The translations under genes were made by a program, and so were the position numbers. Below, one piece after another: positions 9,144 to 18,321 of a stretch of DNA of 64,000 nt. This DNA comes from Segatella paludivivens DSM 17968 = JCM 13650. Lineage in GTDB: Bacteria > Bacteroidota > Bacteroidia > Bacteroidales > Bacteroidaceae. The notes below the pieces were generated by a model. That model was not told the DNA's origin. It searched no databases and saw only the letters and a list, made by a program, of their open reading frames with translations. Position 1 is the first letter of the stretch. Each line of letters starts with the position of its first letter. The stretch lies in the NCBI RefSeq assembly GCF_000373185.1, contig NZ_KB890631.1, forward strand, positions 35,552 through 99,551, in the 5' to 3' direction.

Positions 9144-10766
9144 ATGAGGAAACCACTAATATTCATAATAATTCTCTCTCTTATGGTTGCGGGATGTGCT
9201 GATGAAAGGCATACCCGTAACCCTAAACTTATTGCTTTAGATAGTCTTCAGCGCATATCACCTGATTCAGCTTTTAATATGCTTGATGATTTTAACGACG
9301 TACTTACACCTAATGACTCTGTTTATAATAATCTTATTTATACCGAGACAATATTAAACAAGACAGTTTCTTATGCTTCAGATTCAGCAATTAATAAAAT
9401 TGTGGATTATTATAAGACCAAGCAGGATAATGTGCTACTTGGTCGTGCTTATCTTTGCCGTAGCATAAATAGGTATAAGAACGGACAATATTCAAGTGCT
9501 GTAGCTGATGCTCTCATGGCAGAAAAGTTATTGCCGACTGATGATAAATATTATGGGTGCAAGGTGGAGTTATTATTGGGCCTAATTAATCTGGATGCTG
9601 GTTGTTACAGAATGTCTCTGGAAAGACTTAAAGTGGCAAGCCATTATGCCGATGAATTCGGTGAAAATCCTACATTGATAGCCCAAAGTTATAATTATAT
9701 GGCAGAAGCTTATGACAGATGTGGCCGAAGAGATAGTTTCATGTTTTGCATCAGACATATTAAGCCGCTTCTTGCTAAGTTGGATAATTATACCAAGGCT
9801 GATATAAATGTTAATATCGGAGACATGTATATGCGAGCTGGTAAACTTAATAAGGCATTAAGTTATCTTTGTGAAGGCGAGATCTATGATTTTTCGTATA
9901 AGGCGTTGTATATTATGGGTAAAGTCTATTTTATGATGGGTAATAGTAAACAAGCTAATGCGCATTTGGTGGACGCTGCAAACTCTGGTTCACTTCCTAT
10001 ACGCGAGGCTTCTCTAGCATTATTGATAAAACTGAATCCAAACAAAATGGAACTGTATAAGCAATTTTATTCTGTATATAAACAGATGCCACATGTAGAC
10101 AGTGATGAGTTGTCTGCTTTTCAGATGCGTCTTGCACAGCAAGAAATGCAGCACGAAACATATATCCGCACAATAACTTTGCTGTATATAATAATAGGCA
10201 CATTGTTGCTTTTGATATTATCTTACTTATACTATCATCATAAAATGAAGATTGTTAGGCGTAGGCTTAGTGATATCAATGCCCGTTATCTTGGCTATCT
10301 TGAAGACTATAATAATGCAAAATGCAATCTCGAAGAGTTAAAAAATAAGATAGTGAAATATCAGGAAGACAAAGAGGCCCCAGAGAAGTTGAGTATAGAG
10401 AATATGTTGCTTAATGCTGAGGCCGTTATATCGTTGCATAGATTAGCCTCAAGAGGACAGTGCGCAAATGAAGTTAATTGGCAGCAGCTAACCCAACTTA
10501 TTTCAGAACGTGATAAAAATATGGCTATACTACTAAGCAATAATCCTGAACTTTCTGATCGTGAGCAACATGTTGTTATGCTTATTCGACTGAGATTTAT
10601 TCCTAGTGAGATATCTGTGTTAATGGATGTTAGTGCTCAAAATGTGACAAATATGCGTCAGCGACTTATGCAAAAAATGTTTAGCGAAAACGGTGGAGCT
10701 CGTGACTTTGATCATCGTATACACGAATTGCAAAAAACGCAGGGAAGGCACCCAAAATTAAGATAA
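9144..10766 (+). CDS. TPR sensor with transmembrane segment and C-terminal helix-turn-helix
   Basis: A 540-residue protein of a layout frequent in Bacteroidetes. The N-terminus is a signal or lipoprotein signal with VAGC (cysteine 18). Residues about 30-330 are tetratricopeptide-like helical repeats (for example FNMLDDFNDVLTPND, YKALYIMGKVYFMMGNSKQA). A single hydrophobic segment (about 341-363, ITLLYIIIGTLLLLILSYLY) should cross the inner membrane. A coiled-coil-like stretch follows, and about 466-512 form a helix-turn-helix: LSDREQHVVMLIRLRF then PSEISVLMDVSAQNVTNMR, similar to LuxR-like output regions. It probably senses a periplasmic state and acts on DNA from the membrane (inference). 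No kinase or receiver domain is present. Its partner is the TonB-domain gene 10 bases upstream. Confidence 0.82.
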   Translation: MRKPLIFIIILSLMVAGCADERHTRNPKLIALDSLQRISPDSAFNMLDDFNDVLTPNDSVYNNLIYTETILNKTVSYASDSAINKIVDYYKTKQDNVLLGRAYLCRSINRYKNGQYSSAVADALMAEKLLPTDDKYYGCKVELLLGLINLDAGCYRMSLERLKVASHYADEFGENPTLIAQSYNYMAEAYDRCGRRDSFMFCIRHIKPLLAKLDNYTKADINVNIGDMYMRAGKLNKALSYLCEGEIYDFSYKALYIMGKVYFMMGNSKQANAHLVDAANSGSLPIREASLALLIKLNPNKMELYKQFYSVYKQMPHVDSDELSAFQMRLAQQEMQHETYIRTITLLYIIIGTLLLLILSYLYYHHKMKIVRRRLSDINARYLGYLEDYNNAKCNLEELKNKIVKYQEDKEAPEKLSIENMLLNAEAVISLHRLASRGQCANEVNWQQLTQLISERDKNMAILLSNNPELSDREQHVVMLIRLRFIPSEISVLMDVSAQNVTNMRQRLMQKMFSENGGARDFDHRIHELQKTQGRHPKLR

Positions 10767-10949
10767 TATAGATTATGTTGGGAAAATACAGAAGCGAAGT
10801 AGGATATTACGCCATAACAGAAAGGCAAGATAAAAATCGTGTTAAAGATATCAAAGATTAAATGGCAGAGAACTGTTGCTGTATACTCGCAAATTGATAT
10901 TGATGTCTGTAATATTATACTATTCAATCAATTGCTTGTGATGTAGTAC

Positions 10950-11088
10950 AAAAAAAACAGGTCATTCCTCACGGATTAACCTGTCTTTATTTAAAAAATT
11001 AATCTATCATGAAAAACTTGTCTAATTTTACTAGACCATATACCATATATCTTATATTTTATTCCTAGACAATAATAATTGACTATTT
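10950..11088 (-). ncRNA. Candidate small RNA, about 140 nt
   Basis: On the minus strand a -7 box TAACTTTG (plus-strand 11095-11102) would start a transcript near 11088. About 105-130 bases later comes a hairpin (ACAGGT with ACCTGT, 10957-10984, with an inner short stem) followed on the minus strand by eight T (10957 down to 10950), a strong intrinsic terminator in that direction. No minus-strand reading frame of useful length lies between. The TTG at 11117-11115 is too close to be a normal -33 box, which weakens the case. The same hairpin may also end the upstream plus-strand operon, since CTTTATTT follows it on that side. No known RNA family recognised. Confidence 0.4.
10957..10992. terminator. 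Hairpin terminator, probably bidirectional
   Basis: ACAGGT (10957-10962) pairs with ACCTGT (10979-10984). On the plus strand CTTTATTT follows; on the minus strand eight T follow. It can end both the TPR/HTH operon and a minus-strand transcript. Confidence 0.65.
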
Positions 11089-11205
11089 CGGATACAAAGT
11101 TATGAATATATGGTCAATAACACTGATACTATTTTGCTATAATCTTTGCATTTCTTGCAATAAATAACATTTTAATTGTATCACAAGCGTGAAATATGTA
11201 TATAT

Positions 11206-11236
11206 TTTGTTTTATCAAATTTAATTGTTACATTTG
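11206..11236 (+). promoter_or_regulatory. Promoter of the YbjQ-family gene
   Basis: TTTG at 11206-11209 and TACATTTG at 11229-11236 with a 19-bp gap: a near-ideal Bacteroidetes promoter. The ATG at 11261 lies 24 bases after the -7 box, which argues against a start at 11225, inside the promoter. Confidence 0.82.
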
Positions 11237-11260
11237 CAAACAAATATAGAATTAAATAAT

Positions 11261-11587
11261 ATGATACTATCAACAACTCCTTCACTAGAAGGTAAACACA
11301 TTACCAACTATTATGGTGTGGTAACAGGCGAAACAATTATTGGCGCAAATTTATTCCGTGATTTGTTTGCAGGAATACGTGATATCGTAGGTGGACGTGC
11401 CTCATCTTATGAAAAGGTGCTTCGTGAGGCAAAAGATGCTGCAATGAAAGAAATGAGTGAACGTGCTGAGGCTATTGGAGCAAACGCTATTGTCGGTATC
11501 GACCTTGATTATGAAACTGTAGGTTCAAATGGCAGCATGCTTATGGTGACTGCTTGTGGAACAGCCGTACGCATAGAGGGAATATAA
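11261..11587 (+). CDS. YbjQ/UPF0145 family protein
   Basis: A 108-residue cytoplasmic protein of the YbjQ (UPF0145, heavy-metal-binding domain) family. It shows the family pattern: [20 protein letters not shown] near the N-terminus, [18 protein letters not shown] in the middle, and the glycine-rich core [16 protein letters not shown] followed by a short C-terminal strand. These proteins form small ring-shaped oligomers; their function is not settled despite the metal-binding label. I start at the ATG 11261 (MILSTT) because the reading frame upstream crosses the promoter. It stands alone between its own promoter and its own terminator. Confidence 0.9.
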   Translation: MILSTTPSLEGKHITNYYGVVTGETIIGANLFRDLFAGIRDIVGGRASSYEKVLREAKDAAMKEMSERAEAIGANAIVGIDLDYETVGSNGSMLMVTACGTAVRIEGI

Positions 11588-11588
11588 G

Positions 11589-11618
11589 GTTCACTGAATT
11601 CAGTGAACTTTTGTTTCT
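11589..11618 (+). terminator. Terminator after the YbjQ-family gene
   Basis: A perfect 20-base palindrome GTTCACTGAATTCAGTGAAC (8-bp stem, AATT loop) starts directly after the stop codon and is followed by TTTTGTTT. Confidence 0.85.
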
Positions 11619-11771
11619 AGATTAAAGATGAAACTTTCTAAATTAGCCAAATAAACTACTTGTTTGTCGAAGATAGCAATATATAATGCTTTTTTCGTCC
11701 TTTTTATCGTTTTTGTTATGTCAGCGAAAGTTTTTGTAATATTTACGAAAATAAGGTTGTCGCGTTTTGTA

Positions 11772-11779
11772 TACTTTTG
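11772..11779 (+). promoter_or_regulatory. -7 promoter box for the second SusC/SusD operon
   Basis: TACTTTTG at 11772-11779, 38 bases before the SusC ATG. No well-spaced TTTG -33 box is seen; many glycan operons rely on an activator. Confidence 0.65.
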
Positions 11780-11817
11780 CCATAGGGATTCTATTAAAAA
11801 CGTAAATTTTGAAAAAC

Positions 11818-14800
11818 ATGAAAAACGATTTTAGAATTAGAAAAACATTAATGTTACTTTTTATGTTATGCCTGTTTCCTGTAGGAATGCTAGCGCAAAA
11901 TGTTTTGAAAGGCACTGTTACTGATGCGGATGGAGAACCTGTTATCGGTGCCTCAGTAAGAGAAGTGGGAACTAGTAATGGAACTGTTACTGACATATCG
12001 GGGCAGTTCTCTATTAATGCTCCTGCAAATGCAAGACTTACAATTTCGTATGTCGGGTTTGTTACACAACAAATAAATGTATCTGGCAGAAAAAACATTT
12101 TGGTGAGTCTTGCTGATGATACAAAATCCATTAGCGATGTAGTAGTCATTGGTTATGGAACTCAGAAAAAAGCTGATTTAAGTTCATCAATCTCAATTCT
12201 TGATGCAAAGGAAATTACGAAAGTTCCTGGTGGACTTTCTGCTGGACTGCAAAGCTCAGTTCCTGGAGTTCAGGTAACAAACGGTCGTATACACATTCGT
12301 GGCGTAGGTTCTATTAACAATACTGATCCGCTTTATGTTGTAGATGGAATGATTGGAGGCGCTGTTCCTGATGAAAATAATATTGCTTCAATTCAGATAC
12401 TTAAGGATGCTGCCTCATGTGCTATATATGGTGCTCGTGGTGCAAATGGTGTTATTGTAATAACGACTAAGCGTGGACAGGCTGGAGAAGTGAAGATAGA
12501 CTATAATGGATATCTGGGATGGAAAGGTTTTACTCATGAGATAGATCTTCTTTCAGGTAAGGATCTTGCTGAACTAATAAACGAGGAGATGTATAATCAG
12601 AATCCTTCACGTAAGGACTATATGGCAGGGCTCTCAGATCCTGAATCTATAGGTAAAGGATATAATATGTTTAAAGCTATTACGCATACAGCCTCATATC
12701 AGAAGCATAATGTAAGTATCAGCGGTGGCTCAAAGGATGCGAACTTCCGCATTACTGGTATATATGGAAATGACAACTCTTTATATATAAAAGAAGGTTC
12801 TGAAAATATGTCACTGAATGTTGTCTCAGACTTTAAAAAAGGCATCTTTGGCTTTGGCGAGACTCTTACTGTGGGGCGTAATTTGAATCACAGTACAGAT
12901 ATGCTTAAACTGATAGCTATAAAATGGAGCACTGCTTGTCCAATTTATGACCCTACATCATCTACTGGTTATGCCGGTGCATCGCTTGGAACTGATATGG
13001 AAAACCCAAGAGCTACTGCTGATAATACTTGGAACCGTAATGAGACAAATACGATGACTGGCAATGCTTGGATTACAGCAGAGCCTATAAAGGGATTGGT
13101 ATACAAATTCAATATGGGAGCAGACCTGTATCGTAACAACGGCCGGTCTTATGATGCAGACTATGTTGTGGGTGATTATCAAAAGAATACACCTGATACA
13201 TATTCTATGAGTAATAATAGAAGTAACCGTTTCCTTTATGAGCATACATTGACATTCGATAAGACATTTAACTTGCATCATATAAATGTGATGGCTGGTA
13301 TCACATCTGAGGAAACAAAGGGATATGGATTTAATGCAAGTGCCCGTGATATGCCGAGTTCAGAGGTCCTTATTCTTGGTGCTACTCAGAATGCTTCCTC
13401 AAAGGAAGTAGGTAGCTCAGAATCACACTCTGCAATGTATTCTTATCTTGCTAGATTGATGTACGATTATTCTGGAAAGTATATGGTTACAGCAAACTTC
13501 CGTCGTGACGGTAGTTCAAATTTCGCCAAGAAAAATCGTTATGGAGACTTCCCTTCCTTCTCTGGAGCATGGCGCATAAGCCAGGAAAAATTTATGAAGA
13601 GCCTAACATGGCTTGATGACCTGAAATTACGTGCAAGTTGGGGTAAACTGGGTAACTCTAATATATCTCCTTATCAATATCAGTCTACGGTTTCTTTCAA
13701 TACCGTACGTTATTACCTTAATGATGTTGAAAATACTGGTGCTCTTCCAATGACACCAAGTAATCCTGATGTGAAATGGGAAGCTTCAACATCGACAGAC
13801 TTTGGTTTTGACCTAACGATGCTTCACAATAGATTGACAATTACCGCTGATTATTATAGAAATAGAACTAATGATATGCTTGTAAATGTACCGATAGCAC
13901 GTTCTGCTGGATATTTGAGCGTGTTCCCTACAATGAATGCTGGAAGCATAGAGAATAAAGGACTTGAATTAATAGCTACATGGCGTGACCATATAGGAAA
14001 TAAATTCGATTATAGTATTTCTGCGAACTTTTCTACTGTAAAAAATAAGGTTATAAACCTTGGATCAAATAATGAAATATTTGCTGCTTCTGGGATTACT
14101 TGTACTAAAGTCGGAAATTCTATAGGACAGTTCTGGGGATATAAGACTGCTGGGTTGTTCAAAACAGACGCAGAAGCTGCAGCTTATGTAAACCAAAAGG
14201 GAGAGCGTTTACAGCCGAATGCAAAAGCTGGTGATATTAAGTTCCTTGATCTTAACGGTGACGGAACAATCGGCTCTGCCGATATGGACTTTATCGGCAA
14301 TCCTATTCCAAACTTCTCTTATGGTATTACAGCTGAGGCTCAGTATCGTTCATCATTTGGTACATTTGATTTCTCTATGGTATGGAATGGCTCACAAGGA
14401 AACGATATCTATAATAATACACGTAGCTATGGCGAAGGAATGTATCATAATTACGCATGTTTTACAAGTGTAAAGGACCGTTTCCGTGCTGAGGATGTTA
14501 CTTTTGTTAATCCACTTAACGGCAAGACTACATTCTATCCAAAGAATACCGATACTAGTATGCCACGTGCTGTATATGGAGACCCGAACCAGAATATGCG
14601 TCAGAGTGACCGTTATGTAGAAGATGGATCATACTTGAGACTTAAATCGATCGTACTAGGATATACAATGCCACAACGTTGGTGTGATAAGGTATATCTT
14701 GAGAATATGAGATTCTATGTCGGTGCAAAGAATCTGTTTACCATTACAGACTATAAAGGCTATGATCCAGAGGTAGGTGACCAAAACACAAGTGGTACAA

Positions 14801-14892
14801 ATCTTACTCGTGGTATAGATGGACTTACATCTTGGGATCCAACATTCCCTAACAGTAAAGAGTTTTATATTGGAGTGCAGCTTACATTCTAA
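11818..14892 (+). CDS. SusC-like TonB-dependent outer-membrane transporter
   Basis: About 1024 residues. I start at the ATG 11818 (MKNDFRIRK) rather than the in-frame TTG at 11809. Order of parts: signal peptide ending GMLAQ; carboxypeptidase-regulatory-like domain (LKGTVTDADGEPVIGASV, SYVGFVTQQINV); a TonB-box-like stretch VVVIGYGTQKKADLSSSI; the plug with VPGVQVTNGRIHIRGVGSIN, DPLYVVDGMIGG and LKDAASCAIYGARGANGV followed by IVITTKRG; then the 22-strand barrel ending FYIGVQLTF. It is a complete family member. The partner SusD follows after 38 bases. The substrate is unknown: no glycosidase lies in this operon, and the next genes encode a metallophosphoesterase and an unknown envelope protein. 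Confidence 0.96.
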   Translation: MKNDFRIRKTLMLLFMLCLFPVGMLAQNVLKGTVTDADGEPVIGASVREVGTSNGTVTDISGQFSINAPANARLTISYVGFVTQQINVSGRKNILVSLADDTKSISDVVVIGYGTQKKADLSSSISILDAKEITKVPGGLSAGLQSSVPGVQVTNGRIHIRGVGSINNTDPLYVVDGMIGGAVPDENNIASIQILKDAASCAIYGARGANGVIVITTKRGQAGEVKIDYNGYLGWKGFTHEIDLLSGKDLAELINEEMYNQNPSRKDYMAGLSDPESIGKGYNMFKAITHTASYQKHNVSISGGSKDANFRITGIYGNDNSLYIKEGSENMSLNVVSDFKKGIFGFGETLTVGRNLNHSTDMLKLIAIKWSTACPIYDPTSSTGYAGASLGTDMENPRATADNTWNRNETNTMTGNAWITAEPIKGLVYKFNMGADLYRNNGRSYDADYVVGDYQKNTPDTYSMSNNRSNRFLYEHTLTFDKTFNLHHINVMAGITSEETKGYGFNASARDMPSSEVLILGATQNASSKEVGSSESHSAMYSYLARLMYDYSGKYMVTANFRRDGSSNFAKKNRYGDFPSFSGAWRISQEKFMKSLTWLDDLKLRASWGKLGNSNISPYQYQSTVSFNTVRYYLNDVENTGALPMTPSNPDVKWEASTSTDFGFDLTMLHNRLTITADYYRNRTNDMLVNVPIARSAGYLSVFPTMNAGSIENKGLELIATWRDHIGNKFDYSISANFSTVKNKVINLGSNNEIFAASGITCTKVGNSIGQFWGYKTAGLFKTDAEAAAYVNQKGERLQPNAKAGDIKFLDLNGDGTIGSADMDFIGNPIPNFSYGITAEAQYRSSFGTFDFSMVWNGSQGNDIYNNTRSYGEGMYHNYACFTSVKDRFRAEDVTFVNPLNGKTTFYPKNTDTSMPRAVYGDPNQNMRQSDRYVEDGSYLRLKSIVLGYTMPQRWCDKVYLENMRFYVGAKNLFTITDYKGYDPEVGDQNTSGTNLTRGIDGLTSWDPTFPNSKEFYIGVQLTF

Positions 14893-14930
14893 ATAGTAGA
14901 CTATATTACAAATATTAAAATAGAATACAT

Positions 14931-16565
14931 ATGAAACACAATATAATTAAATATATGGCTGCTGGATGTTTGCTGGCAACTGTGTCAAGTTGTAAACCCG
15001 ATATGGACCTTAATAACCCGTCGGAAGTTTCAACCAATACTTATTATCAAAAGATATCGCAGCTTCAGAAGTCGCTAATACCAGCTTATCAAGCTCTTAT
15101 TGGAAGAAATCAGGGAGGATATTGTTTTACGACACTATTCACGCTTCTTGCTCCTGGTGATGACTACCAGCGTACTTACAAATGGTCAAATATGTATCAG
15201 GATACATACAACACACCCGCAAGTGATGCGGCCGCTATGGGGCCTTGGCAAGACTGGTTTAATGGTATAATGGCCGCAAATCTTGCTATTGATAAAATGA
15301 ATAAATTTGCGGTAAACGACAATGATAAAGAAACTCTGAATACAATGCTTGGACAAGCTTATTTTCTTCGCGGTTTGTATTATCTGAATCTAGCGTCATT
15401 GTATGGAGAGACTATTCCTCTTTATGATCATGCCATAGCAACAAATGCAGACTATTATCCTGCTAATGCTGCTAATGGAACAGTGTATCCACAGATAATA
15501 AACGATTTCAAAAAGGCTGCAGAATTATTGCCTGTACGAAGTAAACTATATGCAGATGCTTCAAATATTGGACGTGCGACTCAGGGGGCTGCACTTGGAT
15601 TTCTTGCCAAGGCTTGCCTGTGGCGCCCGCTTATAGAAAAAGGTAAGAGTGTAGATTATGATACAGCTATTGCTGCTCTCAAAAAGGTTATAGAAAGTGG
15701 CGAGTATAAGTTGAATGCCAATTTTAAGGATAACTTTACTAACAATCCTACAACTGAAAATGGTGTGGAGAGTGTGTTTGAAGTACAGATGCATAATGGT
15801 AATAGTTGGATGGGAGGTGACCTTAGTGATTCATGGCGGTGGTTAAATATTGGACTTCCAGATGGGACTGGAGGTTGTTGGTGGAATCTTGCTCCTACTC
15901 CAATGGCGTATAATGAATTTGAGAATGGAGACCCAAGACGTTATATGACGTTGTGGTGTCCTGGTGGTGCAGACTTTACAGATATGAAAGGCAACACTAT
16001 TACTTTCGATGACATGAATGCTAAGTGTTCTTCTGACAAGGATCTTTATGGTACACGCAAGGCTTGTCCGGATAAGATGATTTCCGATACAGATGATGAT
16101 TTCAATGATCCACTTATGCGTTATTCTGATATATTACTTATGTATGCTGAATGTTTGCACTTTACAGGACATGATGGTATAGATGTAAACGATAATACTG
16201 GTGCAAAATATTGGATTCAGCAGGTACGAAATAGAGCAAACAATATTGTTCCTTCAGAGCAGTCAAAGCTATGGTATTCAAAGTCACCAGGGACAATACC
16301 TAATGTCGATGATTTGTTGAACGCTGCTCCAACAATCAATGGATTTAAGATGGATAATGTAATGAATGTGATTGAGCATGAGCGTTGTGTAGAACTTATG
16401 GGTGAGTATTATCGCTATTTTGATCTTATGCGCTGGGGTATGAAGGATCCTAAATATTTAGAGCCTCTTAAGAAACTTGGATGGAATGAAAACAAAATGT
16501 ATCTTCCTTTCCCTCAAGAAGAATTGAATAATAATCCGAATTTAAAAGGAAATGAGGCTAATTAG
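14931..16565 (+). CDS. SusD-like surface lipoprotein
   Basis: A 544-residue SusD/RagB protein. Lipobox VSSC with the lipidated cysteine at residue 21. Typical family segments are LGQAYFLRGLYYLNLASLYG near residue 140, YSDILLMYAECLHF in the C-terminal half, VRNRANNI, and EHERCVELMGEYYRYFDLMR followed by WG. It ends KMYLPFPQEELNNNPNLKGN, the usual SusD closing pattern. It pairs with the SusC just upstream to form one transporter unit and is followed by a terminator at 16616. Ligand unknown. Confidence 0.95.
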   Translation: MKHNIIKYMAAGCLLATVSSCKPDMDLNNPSEVSTNTYYQKISQLQKSLIPAYQALIGRNQGGYCFTTLFTLLAPGDDYQRTYKWSNMYQDTYNTPASDAAAMGPWQDWFNGIMAANLAIDKMNKFAVNDNDKETLNTMLGQAYFLRGLYYLNLASLYGETIPLYDHAIATNADYYPANAANGTVYPQIINDFKKAAELLPVRSKLYADASNIGRATQGAALGFLAKACLWRPLIEKGKSVDYDTAIAALKKVIESGEYKLNANFKDNFTNNPTTENGVESVFEVQMHNGNSWMGGDLSDSWRWLNIGLPDGTGGCWWNLAPTPMAYNEFENGDPRRYMTLWCPGGADFTDMKGNTITFDDMNAKCSSDKDLYGTRKACPDKMISDTDDDFNDPLMRYSDILLMYAECLHFTGHDGIDVNDNTGAKYWIQQVRNRANNIVPSEQSKLWYSKSPGTIPNVDDLLNAAPTINGFKMDNVMNVIEHERCVELMGEYYRYFDLMRWGMKDPKYLEPLKKLGWNENKMYLPFPQEELNNNPNLKGNEAN

Positions 16566-16615
16566 TTGTTATATGATTTTTTAGATAAAATGTTTTGGTA
16601 ATTTGTTAGAGTTTT

Positions 16616-16652
16616 GGTTGCCATCTGTGTGAGCAGATGGTAACCTTTTTTG
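16616..16652 (+). terminator. Terminator after the second SusD
   Basis: GGTTGCCATCTG pairs with CAGATGGTAACC (one mismatch), loop TGTGAG, then six T. Confidence 0.9.
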
Positions 16653-16704
16653 TATCTTTTATTTAAAAAATTGAAAACTATTTCTTTGAAAATAGTTTTT
16701 TATG

Positions 16705-16712
16705 TACCTTTG
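16705..16712 (+). promoter_or_regulatory. -7 promoter box for the metallophosphoesterase gene
   Basis: TACCTTTG at 16705-16712, with TTTG at 16685-16688 (gap 16). The ATG at 16737 follows 24 bases later. It shows that the phosphoesterase can be transcribed apart from SusC/SusD. Confidence 0.7.
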
Positions 16713-16736
16713 CCAGTGAAAAGATTTCCACAGATT

Positions 16737-17552
16737 ATGATAAAAGATAGAATTACTAAATTGTTGTGCTTGTTCACAACACTTATGCTTATTTCATGCG
16801 ATGACGTTTTTGATGTTCATCCCTACGATGTGAATATTAAGGGTGAAACTCATATTAATGCTACTAATATAAGCAAAATAGAAAGTCTTTGCAAGGATAA
16901 GGATACCTTGAAGATAGCCTTTATCAGTGATACTCATGGTTGGTATTCAGATTTTAAGGATGAGGTCGCTGATATTAACAGACGAAGTGATATTGATTTT
17001 GTGATTCATTGCGGTGATATTACAGACACTGGTACGACAAAGGAATACGAATGGGCTCGGAGTATATTTAACAAGCTTAATGTTCTTCATGTAGCATTGA
17101 TTGGTAATCATGATTTCCTTGGAACTGGGGATCAAGCTTATCATGTCATGTTCGGTGATAATGATTTTAGTTTTATTGCTGGAAGGGTAAAATTCGTATG
17201 TCTTAATACGAATGCTACAGAATATGATTATCTTGCTTCTGTACCTAATTTTGATTTTATGGAGAATGAGCTGAAATCGGACTCGGCAGATTTTGACCGT
17301 ACAGTGATAGTGATGCATGCTCGTCCAGGCAGTGAGCAGTTTAACAACAATGTTAGTAAGGCGTTTAATTACTTTGTGCATTTATTCCCAGGAATAATGT
17401 TTTGTGTTTCGGGACACGAACATGCGACTCAGGCAGATGAGTTGTTTAATGACAAACTTATGTGGTATGGTGTTGACTGTGCACAGCATCGTAAATATGA
17501 TATATTCACAATAACTAAGGAAGGATATAAATATGAAGTCGTTAATTTTTAG
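16737..17552 (+). CDS. Calcineurin-like metallophosphoesterase lipoprotein
   Basis: A 271-residue lipoprotein (LISC, cysteine 21) of the calcineurin-like metallophosphoesterase superfamily. All metal-binding motifs are present in order: D65 and H67 in SDTHG, GD near residue 94, G123-N-H-D126, a histidine in VMHARP near residue 192, and G226-H-E-H229. The frame is open further upstream to 16650, but that start would lie before the -7 box at 16705, and the ATG at 16737 gives a clean lipoprotein signal. It would cleave phosphate mono- or diesters at the cell envelope; the substrate is not predictable. It follows a SusC/SusD pair, and the next gene overlaps its 3' end by 20 bases, so those two are translationally coupled. 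Confidence 0.9.
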   Translation: MIKDRITKLLCLFTTLMLISCDDVFDVHPYDVNIKGETHINATNISKIESLCKDKDTLKIAFISDTHGWYSDFKDEVADINRRSDIDFVIHCGDITDTGTTKEYEWARSIFNKLNVLHVALIGNHDFLGTGDQAYHVMFGDNDFSFIAGRVKFVCLNTNATEYDYLASVPNFDFMENELKSDSADFDRTVIVMHARPGSEQFNNNVSKAFNYFVHLFPGIMFCVSGHEHATQADELFNDKLMWYGVDCAQHRKYDIFTITKEGYKYEVVNF

Positions 17553-18258
17553 TGCTATACTGCTATTTATCTCAATACATTCTTTTGCAGGTGAGTTTAC
17601 TGCAGAGATAGATAGTTTAAGCTTGAAAGACTCATTATCTTATTTTGGTTCAAGTGATAAACCGAATGTGTATAAGGAAAACACGTGCGAAAGTTCTTAT
17701 GATCGCAGAGCTCATTATTTCAGAAAGTATTGGGCAGCTCTTATACCAACTCAGGTTGTGGTTCAGAATGCCGGTAATATGGGGATTTTTTCTATTGGTT
17801 TTGGATGGGAATATGGCAAACATCGCCAATGGGAAACTCATTTACTTTGGGGGTATATACCCAAATACGATAGCACCCGTGGAAAGCTCACGATGACGCT
17901 CAAAGAAAATTATATTCCTTGGAGTATATATTTAGGTAAAGGATGGGCTTTTGAACCATTTGAGACGGGTTTGTATATAAACACTGTTTATGGTCATGAG
18001 TTCTGGCGCAGTCAACCACAGCGCTATCCTGATAAGTATTATAATGCTTTATCGACTAAGTTCAGAGTTAATGTGTTTTGGGGTCAACGTGTTACAAAAG
18101 TTATCCCAAATAATCGACGTATGTTTGTGAAAAGTATTACCGCATTTTATGAGATAAGTACTTGTGATCTTTATATACGTTCTATGTTTACAGACGATGA
18201 TGTAAAACTAAAGGATATTCTGGGTTTATCCTTAGGGTTGAAATTTCAGTTATTATAA
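17533..18258 (+). CDS. Secreted, aromatic-rich protein of unknown function, probable outer-membrane beta-barrel
   Basis: A 241-residue protein with a signal peptide ending SFAG. I do not recognise a named family with certainty. From about residue 60 it shows amphipathic aromatic strands (IFSIGFGWEYGKHRQWETHLLWGYI, split by the usual turns; then WSIYLGKGWAFEPFETGLYI) that resemble a small outer-membrane barrel, and it ends on a hydrophobic strand LSLGLKFQLL. Its start codon lies inside the end of the metallophosphoesterase gene (20-base overlap), a strong sign that the two act together. Possible roles are a pore or scaffold for that enzyme (inference only). Confidence 0.75.
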   Translation: MKSLIFSAILLFISIHSFAGEFTAEIDSLSLKDSLSYFGSSDKPNVYKENTCESSYDRRAHYFRKYWAALIPTQVVVQNAGNMGIFSIGFGWEYGKHRQWETHLLWGYIPKYDSTRGKLTMTLKENYIPWSIYLGKGWAFEPFETGLYINTVYGHEFWRSQPQRYPDKYYNALSTKFRVNVFWGQRVTKVIPNNRRMFVKSITAFYEISTCDLYIRSMFTDDDVKLKDILGLSLGLKFQLL

Positions 18259-18321
18259 TGTTATGTAACATTATGCAAAGTTTCTGATACAAATATTATG
18301 GTATGTGTATGAATTATTTAT

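Larger units (their letters stand above)
10767..11260. other. 494-base intergenic stretch with a candidate minus-strand small RNA
   Basis: No convincing protein gene lies here. It contains a hairpin at 10957-10984, a minus-strand -7 promoter box at 11095-11102 and the plus-strand promoter of the next gene. Two tiny plus-strand ORFs (28 codons at 10775 and 19 codons at 11009) have no supporting features. Confidence 0.75.

Noticed and set aside
10775..10861. 28-codon plus-strand ORF after the TPR/HTH gene
   Set aside because: No promoter, no ribosome site and no recognisable sequence; chance ORF most likely.
11009..11068. 19-codon plus-strand ORF that could be a leader peptide
   Set aside because: No attenuator structure follows it and the next gene has its own promoter well downstream.
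16947..17381. Minus-strand open frame of 144 codons
   Set aside because: It overlaps the metal-site region of the phosphoesterase, which is clearly the real gene.
18255..18274. Palindrome ATAATGTTA TG TAACATTAT over the stop of the 241-residue gene
   Set aside because: Not followed by a T run and of low GC content; too weak to call a terminator, so mentioned only as a possible operator.
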